Shown here in pieces: positions 18,188 through 26,453 of a stretch of DNA of 64,000 nt. The number at the start of each line of letters is the position of its first letter. The stretch's first letter is position 1. The stretch comes from Streptomyces yatensis (GTDB taxonomy: Bacteria; Actinomycetota; Actinomycetes; Streptomycetales; Streptomycetaceae): NCBI RefSeq assembly GCF_018069625.1, contig NZ_CP072941.1:62001-126000 (forward strand), in the 5' to 3' direction. The notes beneath the pieces were generated by a model that was not told the origin of the DNA, did no database searches, and was given only the letters and a program-made list of their open reading frames with translations. The position numbers were made by a program, and so were the translations under genes.

Positions 18188-18960
18188 CTAGCACCCGTCG
18201 GCCCCGGTATTCACCGCGGGCCGTCCTCCGCAGTGAGCGGTCCGAGCTTCAGTTTCGGTGACGGCCCCGTTGATGAGGCCGTGGACCAAGCCCACGGCCG
18301 TGGCCCCGCGTTCCAGGACGTCGAGTTTGTCGTCAGTCAGCAGCCTCTGGTCGTCCGCGAGGACCTGGGGCTTGCCGCCGTAGCGTATCGACGCGTGGAG
18401 AATGACCGTGGGCACCGCGGTGACGAGGAGGTCCGTAGTGTCGTCCAGGAGGCCGTGCTCTCCGGTCGGTGTGGCCTCGGCCGGACGCTCACGGGCGAAC
18501 TCATCGGCTTCTGGGCGGGTCTTGCGCAGCATGTCCAGGACCTCTGCCGCCTTCTTCGCCTGGGGGGCCTTGCGGCGGCGAGCGTAGGCGTATCCTCCAG
18601 CACGAGGTCTACGAGCTTGGCCGCGACAAAGTAGTGCTTGTCGATCACGTACACCGAAGCACGGTCGTGCAAGGGCGCGCCGGGTGCCAGCAGTTCGCCC
18701 AAGAGCCGACGGCGCTGACCGGCTTCCCCGCCGGTGAACATCTTCTGGAGCTTCACCTCTGTCGCGGACTTCTGGATTCCCGCCTCTCGTCGCAGCGTGT
18801 CCACGATCCCGGCTGCTTCCGCGTCGTCGATGGCCACCGAGGCTATGATCACGTAACGGTCGCCGCCGTGGAGTTGATCGCCGTGGTAACCGGACTCGTC
18901 GATGGCGATCCACCGGCCTGTGCCAGCGCGGTCGTCGGTGGGAGCCTGGTGGTTGCAGCG
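18188..18960 (-). pseudogene. DUF3800-like gene with frameshifts
   Basis: The N-terminal part, in one frame, reads RWIAIDESGYHGDQL, RYVIIASVAID and ASVYVIDKHYFVAAKLVDLV, the DUF3800 pattern (DESG near the start, a proposed RNase H-like fold). Near 18590 the coding passes to a second frame: RRKAPQAKKAAEVLDMLRKT to the end. No good start exists in the first frame. So at least one, probably two, indels disable it. It sits directly after the TnsC-like gene on the same strand, 32 bp from its stop. Confidence 0.55.
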
Positions 18961-19022
18961 ACTGAAGTTCGCTCCGACAAGGACTGCTCACCTCCCCTGT
19001 CTGCGGGCCCGCTCCGGCGGGT

Positions 19023-19814
19023 TCAGGAGTGACGGGTGGTGGTGTCGAGCCGACCGAGGATCCAGCGGATGAGTTCTTTGCTCATCGTGAGTTCGGGGTT
19101 CTTCTTCAGGGCTTCCTGGGCATGGAAGGTGATCTTGGCCCAGTTACGGAAGTAGCCGTGTGCGCCTGCGTCGTCGGTGAAGGCCAGGAGGTCCTGGTCG
19201 GCGTCGTTCCACACGGCGTGGTAGGGAGGGATGTTGTTGAAGACCTCGGCAAGGCTCAGTGGTCTGAACTGCTGGGCCTGGTAGAGGCGGGAGTGCAGGG
19301 GTGCGTGGCGCAGGACTCGTTGGCGGGTGTTGCCGCTGCCGACGAGGATGACGGTGAGGGGGTTTGTCTCTTCGTCCCACAGGATCCGGGCGCTCTCCAT
19401 GAGCGAGGTGTTGATGTTCTGGACTTCGTCGATGAGCAGGACGTGGGGCTGGCTGGCGAGGGCCTGTCGGATGTCGCCTTTGCAGGCGGCGAGGTTGTCG
19501 AGGGGCTTGCCCGGCAGGGCGAGGGCGCGCCAGAAGGCGTGGTAGACCTCGGTCTTGGTGGCGCTGGCGTCGAAGCGGAGGCGGACGGTGTTGTGGGGGG
19601 CGAATTTACGCAGGGCGCGGTGGACGGCGAAGGTCTTGCCGAGGCCGACTTGTCCGTGGATGCAGATGATGGAGTGGTGCTCGATGGCCTCCTTGATGAG
19701 TTGTTCCGTTTCGCGGGCTGCCTTGGTGCCTACCGTGTGGGCTCCGGCGAGGCGCTGGTAGTGGTCGTGGATGGGGTCGGGAAGCCGGCAGGCGGGGGCG
19801 GGTGGCTGGGTCAT
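19023..19814 (-). CDS. TnsC/TniB-like AAA+ transposition ATPase
   Basis: 263 residues, the usual size for TniB or the short TnsC of type V-K elements. Walker A is GQVGLGKT (54-61), Walker B VLLIDEVQN (D129/E130) and the sensor-1-like stretch ILVGSGNT, followed by RQRVLRHAPLHSRLYQAQQF. Such ATPases choose the target site and activate the transposase. The ATG at 19814 overlaps the transposase stop (ATGA), so the pair is translationally coupled. All key motifs are present. Partners are the transposase upstream and, by position, the type I-E cas genes. Confidence 0.85.
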   Translation of the reverse strand: MTQPPAPACRLPDPIHDHYQRLAGAHTVGTKAARETEQLIKEAIEHHSIICIHGQVGLGKTFAVHRALRKFAPHNTVRLRFDASATKTEVYHAFWRALALPGKPLDNLAACKGDIRQALASQPHVLLIDEVQNINTSLMESARILWDEETNPLTVILVGSGNTRQRVLRHAPLHSRLYQAQQFRPLSLAEVFNNIPPYHAVWNDADQDLLAFTDDAGAHGYFRNWAKITFHAQEALKKNPELTMSKELIRWILGRLDTTTRHS

Positions 19815-21394
19815 GTTCGGAGTCCGGTCTGGTCGTCGGGGTGTTCGTCCTCGGGCTGGTTGGGGCGGTGGTCCAGGGGCATGGTCAGGTCGTCGGAGGG
19901 TTCGGGAAGCGGAATGAAGTCCGGGAGCGGTTCGAATGCCTGGCTGGTGGCGTTGAGTTCGCGTAGTTGTTCGGTCGCTTCGTCCTGGGTGAGGGCGTCC
20001 AGCCGTCGGGGTGGGCGTGCTTCGGTGACGGCTTCGTAGCGTGCGTTGCGGTTCCTCTCGGCCTTTTTGAGTGCGTTGCGCAGTCGGTCGGCCTCGCTGC
20101 GGCGGGCTCGGTCGAGTGCTCTGCGCTGGGCGGGGGTCACCTGATCGGTGAGGAAGGCGGGGCCGAGGTGGCGGAGGGTGCCGGGCTCGTAGAGCTCGAC
20201 GCGGTGGTCGTGGTGCAGGAGGTGGCGCAGGTGGACCTTTTCGCCGGCGTGGCCGTGCATCCATTCGGCGATGTAGTCGCGTTTGCGCCAGCGGACGCCG
20301 CTGTTGTTGATGGTCAGGGGTTTACCGGCGCGCTCAAGGGTGAGGGTGTGCAGGTCTTCGGCAGGGACATCGAAGATGGGGGTGAGGTCGTCCGTCCATG
20401 CCTGCTCGGGGGTTTTTCCGTCGAGTTTGTCCATGGTGTGGACGGTGTTGCGTTTGCGGATCCAGTCGAGGACGAGGGCGACGAAGCCTTCGAAGTGCAG
20501 GAGGGGCTGGTCGGGGTCGACGGGTTTGCCGCCTGACAGGGTGGGGGCTTCGGTGTAGCCGGGGAAGTCGGCGAAGAGGGTTTTTTTGATGGCGCCGTTG
20601 GCTGCTTCGACGGTGGCTTTCAGGTCGGGGCGGCGGGGCGGCAGCACGATGTGTTCAGTGCCGAGCGAGCCGAGTGCCTGGCCGACGGTGCGGGAGAGGA
20701 AGTCGCGGCCGCCGTCGACGCGGATGCGGTCGGGGATCCCGCCATAGGGGTTGTGCGGCGCTTCGGTGAGGATGGCGTCGCGCAGGGCGACGAGGATGCT
20801 TTCCCTGCTGGGTGTCTGGGGGGTGATGGCGACGCCGCAGATACATTTGGTGGCGCAGTCGATGAACCAGGTGATCCATGGTTTGCGGACGTGGCCGTCG
20901 AGGATGACGGGGACGCTGGCTTCGACGTGGTCGGTTTCCCAGGCATAGTTGCGGTGGTGGTGTTCGCGTTCTCCGTGGATGTCGTAGCGGCGGCGGGCGC
21001 TTTCTCCTCCGCTCAGGCCGGCGCGCTGTCCTTTGTTCCAGTGGCGTTGGGCTGCCCGGTGGAACGTGGCCGGGGAAGGGAGTTTCTCGTCCTTGAAGGG
21101 TTCTTCTTTGAGTTCCTTGTAGGCGGCGGTGACGTTGCCCCGCAATCGTGCGATGACTTCGATGGCGTGGTCGGTGAGCTGGTAGGCGGGGCGGCCCTGT
21201 GGGGTGTAGGTGCCGTTGTTGGCCGCGGCGTTTTTCATCCAGCGGCGGACGGTACGGGAGGTGACGCCGAAGGCGTCGCATACGGCGCGGGTGTGCCCGG
21301 GGGCGAGGGTGCCGAGTTCGCTGTGGTGTAGCAGGCGGCTGACTGCCAGGGCTCGCAGCCGGGTGTCGTCGGGAGCGGGCAGGGGCGGTTGCAT
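19811..21394 (-). CDS. TnsB/TniA/Mu-like DDE transposase
   Basis: 528 residues. The N-terminal helix-turn-helix (FGVTSRTVRRWMKNA, about 42-56) is followed by a second DNA-binding region (residues 70-125). The retroviral-integrase-type core has D155 (AWETDHVEA), D227 (IRVDGGRDFLS) and E263 (DLKATVEAANGAIKK), an exact D,D35E spacing. The C-terminal beta-barrel (INNSGVRWRKRDYIAEW) is typical of MuA/TnsB/TniA. The frame is open to 21658, but the start is set at the ATG 21394, 41 bp after the cas6e stop. All catalytic residues are intact. It lies exactly where cas1-cas2 would follow in a complete Streptomyces I-E operon. Confidence 0.85.
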   Translation of the reverse strand: MQPPLPAPDDTRLRALAVSRLLHHSELGTLAPGHTRAVCDAFGVTSRTVRRWMKNAAANNGTYTPQGRPAYQLTDHAIEVIARLRGNVTAAYKELKEEPFKDEKLPSPATFHRAAQRHWNKGQRAGLSGGESARRRYDIHGEREHHHRNYAWETDHVEASVPVILDGHVRKPWITWFIDCATKCICGVAITPQTPSRESILVALRDAILTEAPHNPYGGIPDRIRVDGGRDFLSRTVGQALGSLGTEHIVLPPRRPDLKATVEAANGAIKKTLFADFPGYTEAPTLSGGKPVDPDQPLLHFEGFVALVLDWIRKRNTVHTMDKLDGKTPEQAWTDDLTPIFDVPAEDLHTLTLERAGKPLTINNSGVRWRKRDYIAEWMHGHAGEKVHLRHLLHHDHRVELYEPGTLRHLGPAFLTDQVTPAQRRALDRARRSEADRLRNALKKAERNRNARYEAVTEARPPRRLDALTQDEATEQLRELNATSQAFEPLPDFIPLPEPSDDLTMPLDHRPNQPEDEHPDDQTGLRT

Positions 21395-21435
21395 GGCGGG
21401 GGGTGCCTTTCGTGCTTCGTGGAGGGCGGGATGGT

Positions 21436-22074
21436 TCAGCCGGGGGTGAGGGTGAGCAGGCCGGCTCCGTAGGCCTTGCCGCGGCCGATGCCTTCGCGGA
21501 TCGCGGTGTCGAGGAGGGCCGGTTCGCTGATGGTGGCCGTGCCGTCGAACTGGGTCAGGCGCTCGTAGGGTCCTGGGCGGGGAGAGGGGAAGGGGCAGGG
21601 TGTGGCTGCGGGGAGGCTGGTGAGGTGCAGGCCGGCGGCCGGGGCGCGGCGTTGCCACCAGGCGATGGCGTCCGGTCCGGTCAGGGGGGTGAGTTTGCCG
21701 CGGAGGCGTCCGGTGACGGGGTGGGGTACGGCGTCGGCGCTGCGGCTGACGACGGGGGCGGCGGTGATGCGGTAGCGCACGGGGAGGTGGGGAGTGAGGC
21801 CGGTCAGGATGGGGGTGAGGTCGCGGGTGGTGATGTCTCCGTAGCCGTCGGGGAGGCCGGCGAGGTGTGGGGTGTCGGCGGTTTGGACGAGGAGGACGGG
21901 GTCGAGGCCGGGGTCGAGGCGGAAAAGGAGGCCGCCGGCTTTGCGGGGGTGGGGGCCGTCGGGGTGGGGCAGGAGGCGCATCATGGTTTTGTGGAGGCCG
22001 GGTCGGTAGGCGAGGTCGTTGCAGGCTCTGCGGTGGTGGCGGTTGAGGATGATGCGGGTCAGGGTTGCCGGCAT
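21436..22074 (-). CDS. cas6e: Type I-E CRISPR RNA endonuclease Cas6e
   Basis: 212 residues, normal length. It starts MPATLTRIILNRHH, with the likely catalytic histidine in YRPGLHKTMMRLLP (H28). The end, AIREGIGRGKAYGAGLLTL, is the glycine-rich RNA-binding loop of Cas6e. It cuts the repeat RNA and stays bound in Cascade. The ATG at 22074 overlaps cas5e by 16 bp. The open frame continues far upstream as a shadow of cas5e and is not part of the gene. Confidence 0.93.
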   Translation of the reverse strand: MPATLTRIILNRHHRRACNDLAYRPGLHKTMMRLLPHPDGPHPRKAGGLLFRLDPGLDPVLLVQTADTPHLAGLPDGYGDITTRDLTPILTGLTPHLPVRYRITAAPVVSRSADAVPHPVTGRLRGKLTPLTGPDAIAWWQRRAPAAGLHLTSLPAATPCPFPSPRPGPYERLTQFDGTATISEPALLDTAIREGIGRGKAYGAGLLTLTPG

Positions 22075-22859
22075 GGGGTGTCCTTGAGGATGTAGTCGGT
22101 GAGGGTGTCGATGGGCCGGGGTCCGGCGTAGAGGGTGGTGGGGAGTGGTTCGGTGGTTCTCCACAGGGGGCGGAGCAGGTGGTGGCGGCGGGTGTGGGTG
22201 AAGTCGGCTGGTTCGCTCGGGGTTTCGCGGTCGGGTGGGGTGCCGGGGTGTGGGGGGTGTTCGGCCCAGAAGTCGATGGGCACGTGGGTCTGGCCGGGGC
22301 GGGGTGGGTGGGCGAGGCTGAGGGGGACGCGGTCGCGCAGGGCGGTTTCGGGGTCGGGGATGTCGGTGTGGATGAGGAGGGGTTCGTCGGGCAGGCAGAC
22401 GCGTCGGCCGAGGTAGGGGGAGAAGCGCGGGGTGGTGAGTGTGGTGGCGATGTGCGCCAGGAGCGGGGCGGGGCCTTGGACGGCGATGGTGAAGACGGCG
22501 CCGGTCAGATAGTCCCGTTGGGAGATGTGCGTGGATCTGTTTTGGGTGCGGTATTTCCCGTCGCTGGTGTGCAGGCCTTGGCGGTGGGGGCGTCCGCCGC
22601 CGGTGGTGTGCCAGTCGCGGTAGGGGGTGCCGGGGCAGTCGACGCGGATGGTGAGGGCAAGGTCGCGGTGGCTGGGGGTGCCCGGCAGTTCGGGGTAAGG
22701 GTCCAGGGCGTGTTCGGCGGTGCGTCCCTGGGCGGCGGCGAACATGCCGATCAGTGCGGACCGGGTGGGGAAGGTTGTGGTGTCGCGGTGGTGAAAGGTG
22801 CCTGCCTCGCCGTAGGACTGCAGGAGGCCGGCTGCGCGCAGGACCAGTCCGCGGCTCAT
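22059..22859 (-). CDS. cas5e: Cascade subunit Cas5e
   Basis: 266 residues. It begins LVLRAAGLLQSYGEAGTFHH and continues RDTTTFPTRSALIGMFAAAQ, the signature of Cas5e, which holds the 5' handle of the crRNA. The C-terminal domain contains YLGRRVCLPDEPL. The start overlaps the cas7e stop by 4 bp (ATGA). Confidence 0.95.
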   Translation of the reverse strand: MSRGLVLRAAGLLQSYGEAGTFHHRDTTTFPTRSALIGMFAAAQGRTAEHALDPYPELPGTPSHRDLALTIRVDCPGTPYRDWHTTGGGRPHRQGLHTSDGKYRTQNRSTHISQRDYLTGAVFTIAVQGPAPLLAHIATTLTTPRFSPYLGRRVCLPDEPLLIHTDIPDPETALRDRVPLSLAHPPRPGQTHVPIDFWAEHPPHPGTPPDRETPSEPADFTHTRRHHLLRPLWRTTEPLPTTLYAGPRPIDTLTDYILKDTPCRQP

Positions 22860-24010
22860 GCGGCGGCCTGGCTGGGGGTGTCGGGCAGGGCCGTGCGGGC
22901 GCAGGTGGCGGCGAGGTCATCGAAACCGGTGTGGTGGGTGCCCAGTTCTCCGATGGGGGTGCCGGCGGTGGTGGCGTGGCCGTGGGTGATGCGGTGGCGG
23001 GTGCCGATGAGGCGGTCGATGGTGGTGGCGTACGTGGTGAGGGCCTGGCGGGCGGGCAGGACGTAGCCCTGGCCGTGGGAGCGGACGGGTTGTTCGAAGG
23101 CGGCGCCGTAGGAGACGGGTCGGCGGTCACGTACGACGTAGTGGACGAGGTCGGGCACGGTGTGCGCGGCTGCGGAGGTCTGTCCGCCGCGGGGCATGGT
23201 CATGATGAATGCCTGGGTGAACAGGTCGATGAGGGTGCGGGCGGTGGTGGTGTCGCCGTTCAGGTTGGCCAGGAGTGTGGTGGTGTTGACGGTCGCGAAG
23301 CGGTAGAAGTGTCCGGTGGAGCGGTAGGCGGTGTTGAGGTGGGCGCTGCCTGCTTCGCCAGGGCGGGGCCAGTCATCGACGGCGGTGAAGAAGTCCGGCT
23401 GGGGCTCGCTGCGGTGGACGGTGAAGGCCGGGGCCATCTGTACGGCGGCTTGGATGTGGCCGTCGTGGATTTCGGTGAGCATGCGCCCGAAGAGGCTGAT
23501 GCTGGCGGTGCGGCGGGTGAGCTGGGCGGTGATCTCGTCGGTGGGCAGGAGTGCGGGGGCCGGCTTCTTGGTGGCGGTCTGTTTGGCCAGGCCTTCTTCG
23601 AGGGTGGTGCGGTGGGTGCGGCACAGTTGTGTCAGGTGGCGGGCGGTGTCGGCGGGCAGGAAGAACATGGCCTGGGTGCGGTGGTCTTCTTGGGGATTGG
23701 TCTTGAGTCCCCCGGTCTTCGCGCTGGCGGCGATCTGGGCCGCGGCGAACGATGCCAGGTCCTCGGTCCAGCCCTCGGCGCGCAGCGCGTCGGTGACGGT
23801 CGGAGGGACCATGCGGGTGCGGGCGGCGTGCTCGTCGAGTTCTTCTTCGACGGCCAGTCGGATCGGGCGTTTCCATGCCTGGGAGGAGATCATCGTGCGG
23901 ATGGCGCCGCCCAGTTCGAGGGTTTTGGGTTCCCCGCTCTCGTCGCTGTTCAGATTGGCGGCCGTGCTCGGGTGGAGGGCGTGGATGTCGAGGAAGCGGG
24001 CAGCAGTCAC
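22856..24010 (-). CDS. cas7e: Cascade backbone subunit Cas7e
   Basis: 384 residues, usual length. The N-terminus FLDIHALHPSTAANLNSDES, followed by KTLELGGAIRTMISSQAWKR, is diagnostic. Near the middle are SISLFGRMLTEI and TVNTTTLLANLNGD. Several copies coat the spacer part of the crRNA. The gene overlaps cse2 by 4 bp. No defects are seen. Confidence 0.96.
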   Translation of the reverse strand: MTAARFLDIHALHPSTAANLNSDESGEPKTLELGGAIRTMISSQAWKRPIRLAVEEELDEHAARTRMVPPTVTDALRAEGWTEDLASFAAAQIAASAKTGGLKTNPQEDHRTQAMFFLPADTARHLTQLCRTHRTTLEEGLAKQTATKKPAPALLPTDEITAQLTRRTASISLFGRMLTEIHDGHIQAAVQMAPAFTVHRSEPQPDFFTAVDDWPRPGEAGSAHLNTAYRSTGHFYRFATVNTTTLLANLNGDTTTARTLIDLFTQAFIMTMPRGGQTSAAAHTVPDLVHYVVRDRRPVSYGAAFEQPVRSHGQGYVLPARQALTTYATTIDRLIGTRHRITHGHATTAGTPIGELGTHHTGFDDLAATCARTALPDTPSQAAA

Positions 24011-24630
24011 GGGGTTTCCTTGGAGGTCAGGTACAGGGTGCGGTAGAAGGCGTCCTGCCAGCGGGTGGCGACCCGGCCCCGGTCGTGGTCGCGCTGGGCG
24101 AGGTCGTCGAGAAGAACCGGCCAGTCGGGGGTGAGGTCTGCGTCGATGAGACGGCCGGTCAGGGAGGGCAGGCGGCGGTGCAGCTGGTTCTCGCTGAGAC
24201 GGACCAGGACGGCGAGGAGTTCGTCGGTACGGGTCTCGTTGAAGTCGGCGGTGCGCACCGCGTGGGCGAGGGTCGCGCCGAGGTTGGGCCGTTTCCGCCA
24301 GGTGGCCGGACTGTAGGGGTCGAGGTCGGGGGCAGGGTCGGGGTTCGTGGCTGCGGGGGTGGTGGGTTGTTCGGTGCTGGTGGCGTGTGCTGCCCGTACG
24401 GCATCGAGGGGGTCGACGTGGGCGATCAGGGAGGCGACGGTGTAGTGGACGCGGCGTTGCCCGTAGCCGTGGGTGAGCACGGACAGGAAGCGGTGCATGC
24501 CGTTGCAGTCGTCGACCGGGCGGCCGCGGCCCTGGCGCAGGGTCCGCCGCGCTTTGGGGTCGGTGCAGGCTTTCTCGACCTTTGCGGTGAAGCCGGTGTA
24601 GTGGCGGCGGTACTCAATCGCAGTGGGCAT
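24007..24630 (-). CDS. cse2: Cascade small subunit Cse2 (Cas11)
   Basis: 207 residues. Typical Cse2 elements are RTLRQGRGRPVDDCNGMHRF near residue 30, YTVASLIAHV, and the C-terminal VRLSENQLHRRLPSLTGRL and RWQDAFYRTLY. It stabilises the crRNA-DNA hybrid. The start codon shares one base with the cas8e stop (TGATG). The middle has a longer Thr/Pro-rich linker (residues 85-108) than usual. Confidence 0.93.
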   Translation of the reverse strand: MPTAIEYRRHYTGFTAKVEKACTDPKARRTLRQGRGRPVDDCNGMHRFLSVLTHGYGQRRVHYTVASLIAHVDPLDAVRAAHATSTEQPTTPAATNPDPAPDLDPYSPATWRKRPNLGATLAHAVRTADFNETRTDELLAVLVRLSENQLHRRLPSLTGRLIDADLTPDWPVLLDDLAQRDHDRGRVATRWQDAFYRTLYLTSKETP

Positions 24631-26156
24631 CAGGGGTCCTGGCGTGCGCGGGCGGCGGGGGGCGGGGTGTAGAGGGCGTCGACTGCTGTGGCGATGGCGC
24701 GGGCGGCGGCGCGGTGGCGGAAGCGGGCGCTGGCAGTCGCGGTGCGCAGGGCGCGGGCTGCGGTGTCGGCGAACGTGATCCGTGCGGGGGTGTCGGTGTC
24801 CAGGAGGTGCCAGAACGCTGCTTCGGCTTGCTGCCAGTACAGGCTGCGGGCTGTGGCGGTCCACGAGGGATCTTTTGAGGAGGGGGCTGCGTGGCAGGTG
24901 TCCTTCCACGCCTGGTTGGTCAGGAACGTCAGGCGGGAGGCGGTGCTCTCGGCTGCGGTGCAGCATTCGGAGATGCGGTTGGCGCGTGCGGGGTCGTGTT
25001 CCTGACTCCAGGCGAGCAGGGGCGGGGTGATGGCCGTGTACCAGCGGCGCTGGATGGTTTTGGTGTCCTGGTCGAAGCCGTGGACCCGTACGCGCAGGCT
25101 CTTGCGTACTGGGGGTGGGAGGTCGTTGAGGGTGTCGAAGACTTCCGGGCGGCGTGTCGCATGCTGTTCGTCGGGAGCCAGGACCAGGGAGTCCAGCTCG
25201 CGCCACCAGGCGCGGTCGGCGTCCGCGCGGCGGGGACGGGCTTGGGGCGGGCGGCCGGTGCCGGTGCGGACGACGAGGTAGGGGTCGGTCACCGCGAGCC
25301 GGGGCTGCTGGGTGGACCAGGTCAGGTAGGCGTTGGTGACGGTGCTCGCGTCGTCGCCGGGCACGAGGAGCACGGAGTGCCGGTTCATGCCTGTCAGGCG
25401 CCGTCCCGGCCAGGTGGCGGGCGGTAAGGGGGCTTGCGGGTCGGGGAGTTGGGGCTCTTCCCATGGGCAGTGGTCTGGTTCGCTCTGTTCGTCGGCGGTG
25501 AATTTCGGGATGCCTGCCAGGAGCGTTTCGTACAGGGTGCGGCCCAGGGGGTGGAAGGAGACGGTGCCGCGCAGGGGGCCGGCGGCGGCGCGGGGGCATG
25601 TGAGTGTGCCGGCTGTGCGGGAGGTGCAGCCGCCGGATGCTCCGTAGTAGTGGTGGATGAGGAGGTGCTGGAGTGCCTCGCCGGTGGGCAGGGGCATCGC
25701 TGCTTGGTCGTGGTGGGGGCTGAGCCAGGCCAGGTTGTTGCCTGCGGGGCGTCCGAAGACGAGCGTGTTGATGCCGGAGGGTATCGCGCACTGCTCGCGC
25801 AGCCGGGGGTCCTGCATCCAGGGCCGTAACGGGTCGAACACGTCGAAGGAGTACTTCGCGAAGTAGGTGTTGACGGCGTCGGTGTCGAACCCGTCGGTAC
25901 GGCCGAGGAGTTCACTGCGGTGCCGGTTCCAGGTGTCGGCGTTCAGTTCGGGGTCGTCGAGGCCGGTGATGCGGGCGGCCAGGACGGTCGCGATGCGCAG
26001 GATGGCCGATGCGGCCGGGGCGGCGGCCACGGCGAGGTCTTCGATGGTGTGGGCGTCAAGGATCAGGCCGCGCAGGCCGGTGCGGTGGTAGCCGTGCTGG
26101 TCACGGACGTCGATCCAGGGGTCGTCGGCCGCGCTGAAGCGGTCGGGCGGTGTCAA
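24630..26156 (-). CDS. cas8e: Cascade large subunit Cas8e (Cse1)
   Basis: 508 residues from a TTG at 26156 (LTPPDRFSAADDPWIDVRD), preceded by GTGGAGC. The frame is open further upstream, but only the TTG places the conserved DDPWI near the N-terminus as in other Cas8e proteins. Other marks are SGINTLVFGRPAGNNLAWLS, LLIHHYYGASGGC and RHSVLLVPGD. Cas8e recognises the PAM and normally recruits Cas3. If transposition is CRISPR-guided, this subunit or Cas3 may have to contact TnsC or TniQ; that is speculation. Confidence 0.92.
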   Translation of the reverse strand: MTPPDRFSAADDPWIDVRDQHGYHRTGLRGLILDAHTIEDLAVAAAPAASAILRIATVLAARITGLDDPELNADTWNRHRSELLGRTDGFDTDAVNTYFAKYSFDVFDPLRPWMQDPRLREQCAIPSGINTLVFGRPAGNNLAWLSPHHDQAAMPLPTGEALQHLLIHHYYGASGGCTSRTAGTLTCPRAAAGPLRGTVSFHPLGRTLYETLLAGIPKFTADEQSEPDHCPWEEPQLPDPQAPLPPATWPGRRLTGMNRHSVLLVPGDDASTVTNAYLTWSTQQPRLAVTDPYLVVRTGTGRPPQARPRRADADRAWWRELDSLVLAPDEQHATRRPEVFDTLNDLPPPVRKSLRVRVHGFDQDTKTIQRRWYTAITPPLLAWSQEHDPARANRISECCTAAESTASRLTFLTNQAWKDTCHAAPSSKDPSWTATARSLYWQQAEAAFWHLLDTDTPARITFADTAARALRTATASARFRHRAAARAIATAVDALYTPPPAARARQDP

Positions 26157-26453
26157 CGGTGGTGCTCCACAGAGGCAGCAGGAGAAGAAGGGCGAGGGGG
26201 GATGAGAGTGCGGGGCTTCCCTGTCCCGGGACGGCGGGGAGGGCGGCGGGGCCGCGGCCTGGGCGTCACTCGGCCGGGAACGGGCGGGACATGGTGCATG
26301 CGGCCCGTCAGAGTGCTTGTGGCACAGGGGCGTTTGCCTCGGTGGAATCTTCGACCGGGCACACATTCAGATAATCACAGAGTGACCCCGCGTGTACAAA
26401 CGGCGAGATAAGTCATACGAATACCCGGCGGCGGGGAGGTGTTCTCCTGCCGG
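26157..26453 (-). promoter_or_regulatory. Probable promoter region of the Cascade-transposase operon
   Basis: A 297-bp gap between the cas3 stop and the cas8e start, with an AT-richer core around 26355-26415 (containing GATAATCACAGAGTGA-like sequence on either strand). The separation suggests cas8e through tnsC has its own promoter apart from cas3. No exact -35/-10 pair could be fixed. Confidence 0.4.

Noticed and set aside
17500..19022. A tniQ gene next to the transposition genes
   Set aside because: Looked for the N-terminal HPxPxxxES-like pattern and zinc-finger Cys pairs in all frames by eye; the region contains only the DUF2290-like and DUF3800-like fragments and IS5 debris.
21436..23130. 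564-residue reading of the cas6e frame
   Set aside because: Upstream of the ATG at 22074 the frame is only the antiregister of cas5e (Pro/Arg/His-rich); Cas6e length and N-terminus fit the internal start.
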